A DNA stretch of 64,000 nucleotides from Halobacterium bonnevillei (GTDB lineage: Archaea > Halobacteriota > Halobacteria > Halobacteriales > Halobacteriaceae). The first letter of the stretch is position 1. Each line of letters starts with the position of its first letter. A program made the position numbers and the translations under genes. Of the stretch, positions 61,317-64,000 are shown piece after piece. The notes beneath the pieces were generated by a model that saw only the letters and a program-made list of their open reading frames with translations, made no database searches and was not told where the DNA came from. The stretch spans positions 62,001-126,000 of the forward strand of contig NZ_WUUU01000001.1 in assembly GCF_009831555.1 (NCBI RefSeq). Direction: 5' to 3'.

Positions 61317-63170
61317 ATGACACAGATAATTTGGATCGTGGCGGCAGTACTCGTGACCTTCACCGTCGGGTACGTAGGGTACTCGCGGTACCTCTCGAGG
61401 TTCGTCGAACTCGACGACTCACGAGAGACGCCAGCGCACAAGTACGAAGACGGCCAGGAGTACGTTCCATCGAAGAAACCAGTGTTGCTCGGGCACCACT
61501 TCTCGAGCATCGCCGGCGGCGCGCCCATCGTCGGCCCGATTACCGCCGGCGCAATCTGGGGGTGGGCGCCCGCCCTCGCGTGGGTCGCCATCGGCAACCC
61601 GCTGATGGGTGCAGTCCACGACTTCATCTCGCTGTCCGGGTCGCTGCGACACGAGGGGAAGTCGATCGGCTACATCATCGGCGAGTACGTCGGCGAACGC
61701 GGGAAGGACATGCTGCTGTGGTTCGCGTTCCTCACCATCATCCTCGTCGTGGCGGTGTTCGCGCTCGTCGTGGGCATCGTTCTGAACGCGTTCCCGTCGG
61801 CAGCGACTGCGAGCTTCGTGTACATCGCACTCGCGGTCGTGTTCGGCGTCTACCTCTACCAGTTCGACGCGCCCCTCGTTCCCGGGACCATCGTGTTCGT
61901 CGCGGGCGTGTTCGCGGGCGTCTGGATCGGCATCCAGTACCCGTTCGCGCTGTTCGAACTGGCGGGCGACGCAGCCCACCCCGCAGGCACGTTCGTGCTC
62001 TTCGACAGCACGGGCTCGTGGGTGCCCGGCGCTGACGCTCTCGGCGGGAACACCGCCGGCTGGGTGCCAGTGATTCTCGTGTACGCCGCGGTGGCCAGCG
62101 CACTCCCGGTGTGGACGCTGCTCCAGCCCCGCGACTACCTCTCGTCGTTCCTGCTGTACGCGGGCGTCGGCGGAGCGCTGCTCGCAATCATCGTCGGCAC
62201 CATCTTCGGCACGTCCAGCGAACCGCTCGTCATCGCGGACAGCATCGAACCGTTCACCGGCTTCCTCGGCGTCGATGCGGTGTCGCCGTTCCCGCTGTTC
62301 CCGATGCTATTCGTCACAATCGCGTGCGGGACAATCAGTGGATTCCACTCCCTGGTGTCCTCGGGGACGACGGCGAAGCAACTGAACAAGGAGAGCGACG
62401 CCCGCCTCATCGGCTACGGCGGGATGCTCGGCGAGGGCCTGCTCGCCGCCACCGCGCTGTCGACGCTCGCCATCGCCGGCTTCGCGTCCGACGCTGCGGC
62501 GGGTGGCATCGGTGGCGCGCTCCCGAACTTCGCGACCGGCGGCGGCGTCATCCTCACGAGCCTCGGCATCTCGGCCGAGTACGGCGCGCCCTTCATGGCG
62601 CTCGTGCTCGTGAGCTTCCTGCTCACGTCCACTGACACGGCCGCGCGGCTCGGCCGCTACATGATGGAGGAGATCGTCGGCACGCCGGGCAGCGGCAGCG
62701 AAACCGGCTTCGGTGGCGGCATCGGTTCGTTCGCCCGCGGCCGGTACACGAACCCGCTCGTCCAGATCGGGCTCGCGTACTTGCTCGTCGTCTCCGGCGA
62801 GTGGGCGACGCTGTGGACGCTGTTCGGTGGCGCAAACCAGCTGCTGGCGGCGCTCGCGCTGCTGACCGGCACGGTCTGGCTCGCCAACTGGAAGGAGTCC
62901 AAGCAGCTCATCAGCACGGGCGTTCCGATGGCGATCATGGTCGTCGTCACGGTGCTCGGCTTGTCGTGGGTCGCGTTCAAAGAACAGCTCTACGACCAGC
63001 TGATCCAGGGCGGTGCGAGCGGCCTCGGTGCGCAGGTGTCGGCGTCGATCCGCGTCCTGCTCGCTGTGGTCCTCATCTACCTGGCGCTGTCCCTGGTTCG
63101 CCTCGGCTACCAGAACATCGGTCGGGTTCGCCAGCGCGGCGGTGCCGCGGCGGAGCCGAGCGACGACTGA
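61317..63170 (+). CDS. cstA: CstA family transporter (carbon starvation protein)
   Basis: 617 aa with many membrane helices, spanning the family core: FSSIAGGAPIVGPITAGAIW, NPLMGAVHDFISLSGSLRHE, LPVWTLLQPRDYLSSFLLY, TIACGTISGFHSLVSSGTTA, VLVSFLLTSTDTAARLGRYM, SGEWATLWTLFGGANQLLAA. CstA-type proteins transport pyruvate or peptides, especially under carbon limitation. The upstream AT-rich region at 61200-61290 fits a promoter. Confidence 0.9.
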   Translation: MTQIIWIVAAVLVTFTVGYVGYSRYLSRFVELDDSRETPAHKYEDGQEYVPSKKPVLLGHHFSSIAGGAPIVGPITAGAIWGWAPALAWVAIGNPLMGAVHDFISLSGSLRHEGKSIGYIIGEYVGERGKDMLLWFAFLTIILVVAVFALVVGIVLNAFPSAATASFVYIALAVVFGVYLYQFDAPLVPGTIVFVAGVFAGVWIGIQYPFALFELAGDAAHPAGTFVLFDSTGSWVPGADALGGNTAGWVPVILVYAAVASALPVWTLLQPRDYLSSFLLYAGVGGALLAIIVGTIFGTSSEPLVIADSIEPFTGFLGVDAVSPFPLFPMLFVTIACGTISGFHSLVSSGTTAKQLNKESDARLIGYGGMLGEGLLAATALSTLAIAGFASDAAAGGIGGALPNFATGGGVILTSLGISAEYGAPFMALVLVSFLLTSTDTAARLGRYMMEEIVGTPGSGSETGFGGGIGSFARGRYTNPLVQIGLAYLLVVSGEWATLWTLFGGANQLLAALALLTGTVWLANWKESKQLISTGVPMAIMVVVTVLGLSWVAFKEQLYDQLIQGGASGLGAQVSASIRVLLAVVLIYLALSLVRLGYQNIGRVRQRGGAAAEPSDD

Positions 63171-63258
63171 CGCGACGCGATCGACCGCTCACGGTCCCCT
63201 CGTGTTTTCCCCTCCCTCACGAACCCGACACAGCGGCGGGTACCGCCGTCCAGTGGTG

Positions 63259-63876
63259 TCAGGTCCAGAAGCGCTTCGCGAGCCGCGAGAAGAAACCCTC
63301 GGAGGGCTGCTCGACGTCCCCCCAGAGGGCGAAGGCGTCGAGGAGTTCGGCCTCCCGGCTCTCGACGCCCGCCTCGTCGTCCGGCGCCACGACGACGAGG
63401 TGTACCTCGTAGTGCCCGTAGTATCCGAACTTGAGGAGCGTGCGGTCGCGGAACCCTGCGACGAACTCCCGGACGTCGTCGGGGAGGTCGTCGGCGACAA
63501 GCACGAACGTGAAGTTCGTCTCGTAGTGCTCCTCGTCGGCGTCCACCCAGTCGTCGGCGAGGTCGTGGCCGAGGTCCGTGAGCGCTTCGAGTTCCGAGAC
63601 CGTCGGCTCGTCGGTCCGGCGCGCGAACACGTACTCCTCGGTCTCGTGGTCGGCGTAACTCAGTGCGGGGTGGAGGAACTGCTTCTGGCTGACCATCCGG
63701 AGTTCGCCGTAGAGCTCGAACGACTCGCCGCGGACCGAGTAGTCACGTTCGAGGTCGTAGCTGTACATCAACCGGTCGCTCACGCGGTCGAAGTACTCGT
63801 CGTCCCACGCGGGGACGTTCTCGCGGATCTCCGCGGGGAGTTCAGCGGGCTCCCGGGTGGCGTTCCCGTCAGTCAT
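63259..63876 (-). CDS. Conserved haloarchaeal protein of unknown function
   Basis: A 205-aa soluble acidic protein (DDEYFDRVSDRLMYSYDLER, GESFELYGELRMVSQKQFLH, DVREFVAGFRDRTLLKFGYY, GHYEVHLVVVAPD). No known domain is recognised. The start at 63876 overlaps the end of the next gene upstream by 8 nt, so the two are co-transcribed. Confidence 0.7.
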   Translation of the reverse strand: MTDGNATREPAELPAEIRENVPAWDDEYFDRVSDRLMYSYDLERDYSVRGESFELYGELRMVSQKQFLHPALSYADHETEEYVFARRTDEPTVSELEALTDLGHDLADDWVDADEEHYETNFTFVLVADDLPDDVREFVAGFRDRTLLKFGYYGHYEVHLVVVAPDDEAGVESREAELLDAFALWGDVEQPSEGFFSRLAKRFWT

Positions 63877-64000
63877 CCTCGGACGGATCCGACGACGGGT
63901 CGCCGGGTTCGTACGCGACCGCGTCGTCGGACGCCGGCGGCGCGCCCACCGCGAGTAGTTCGACGGTTTCGTCGGCAGTTTCGGGGTTGTGCGCTCGATG
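63869..64000 (-). CDS. Cupin-like protein, C-terminal end only
   Basis: The last 43 residues of a gene that continues off the right edge (HRAHNPETADETVELLAVG, PPASDDAVAYEPGDPSS, then EDD and stop). The VELLAVGAPP strand resembles the end of a cupin barrel, but the metal-binding His motif would lie outside the window. Confidence 0.5.
   Translation of the reverse strand, partial: HRAHNPETADETVELLAVGAPPASDDAVAYEPGDPSSDPSEDD

Noticed and set aside
1-64000. CRISPR arrays or rRNA genes
   Set aside because: No regularly spaced direct repeats and no rRNA-like sequence were seen.

Overview
The window looks like a chromosome segment of a halophilic archaeon (class Halobacteria, probably near Halobacterium). 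The evidence is high GC, very acidic proteins, Tat-type lipoproteins with an RR motif and lipobox, PGF-CTERM surface proteins, a HalOD1 protein, a bacterio-opsin-activator-type regulator, and many AUG/GUG starts with little leader. No rRNA and no CRISPR array were seen. One complete tRNA (Gly, anticodon TCC) lies near 51.9 kb.

Layout. (1) 1-11.2 kb is an accessory island of toxin-antitoxin modules (VapBC, RHH/RelE-type pairs, UPF0175/DUF3368-type, nucleotidyltransferase or PIN partnered with a duplicated small gene, DUF7342/TumE-like). It is interleaved with four copies of a repeat unit (structured leader, 97-codon gene, sometimes a 92-codon frame and an HNH endonuclease), IS605-like hairpins, a TnpB remnant and an integrase stub. 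(2) 11.2-16.5 kb is a sparsely coded stretch with membrane and lipoprotein genes, then gdhB and a 47-aa zinc ribbon. (3) 16.7-19.6 kb is a long sensor/regulator with PAS, GAF and HTH-10 domains, interrupted by a frameshift. (4) 20-23 kb holds small membrane proteins and several truncated gene remnants.

(5) 23.4-41.6 kb is a cell-surface island: a PKD/PGF-CTERM protein, a frameshifted subtilase with a beta-helix, a 2322-aa protein with PKD repeats, an alpha-2-macroglobulin-like thioester domain and a C-terminal dockerin, an overlapping cohesin surface protein, a lipoprotein, and a repeat-rich PGF-CTERM protein. The dockerin/cohesin pair is the most striking system here. The sequence suggests that a complement-like thioester protein is held on the cell surface by a neighbouring cohesin anchor, with a secreted protease encoded divergently beside it. 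That function is inferred.

(6) 41.8-52 kb has regulators, a membrane-bound Mrr-like protein, a MoxR/DUF4350 cluster, a universal-stress domain, a lipoprotein and tRNA-Gly, with a tRNA-like remnant 2 kb away. (7) 52-64 kb is core-like: a Trm9-like methyltransferase, an archaeal type IV pilus motor pair (PilB/PilC type), a 2-hydroxyacid dehydrogenase, a CobW-family GTPase, an ArsA/Get3 ATPase, a CstA transporter, and two genes at the right edge.

Three long or medium genes carry single-base frameshifts and two small genes carry internal stops, so either gene decay or sequence error affects this window.
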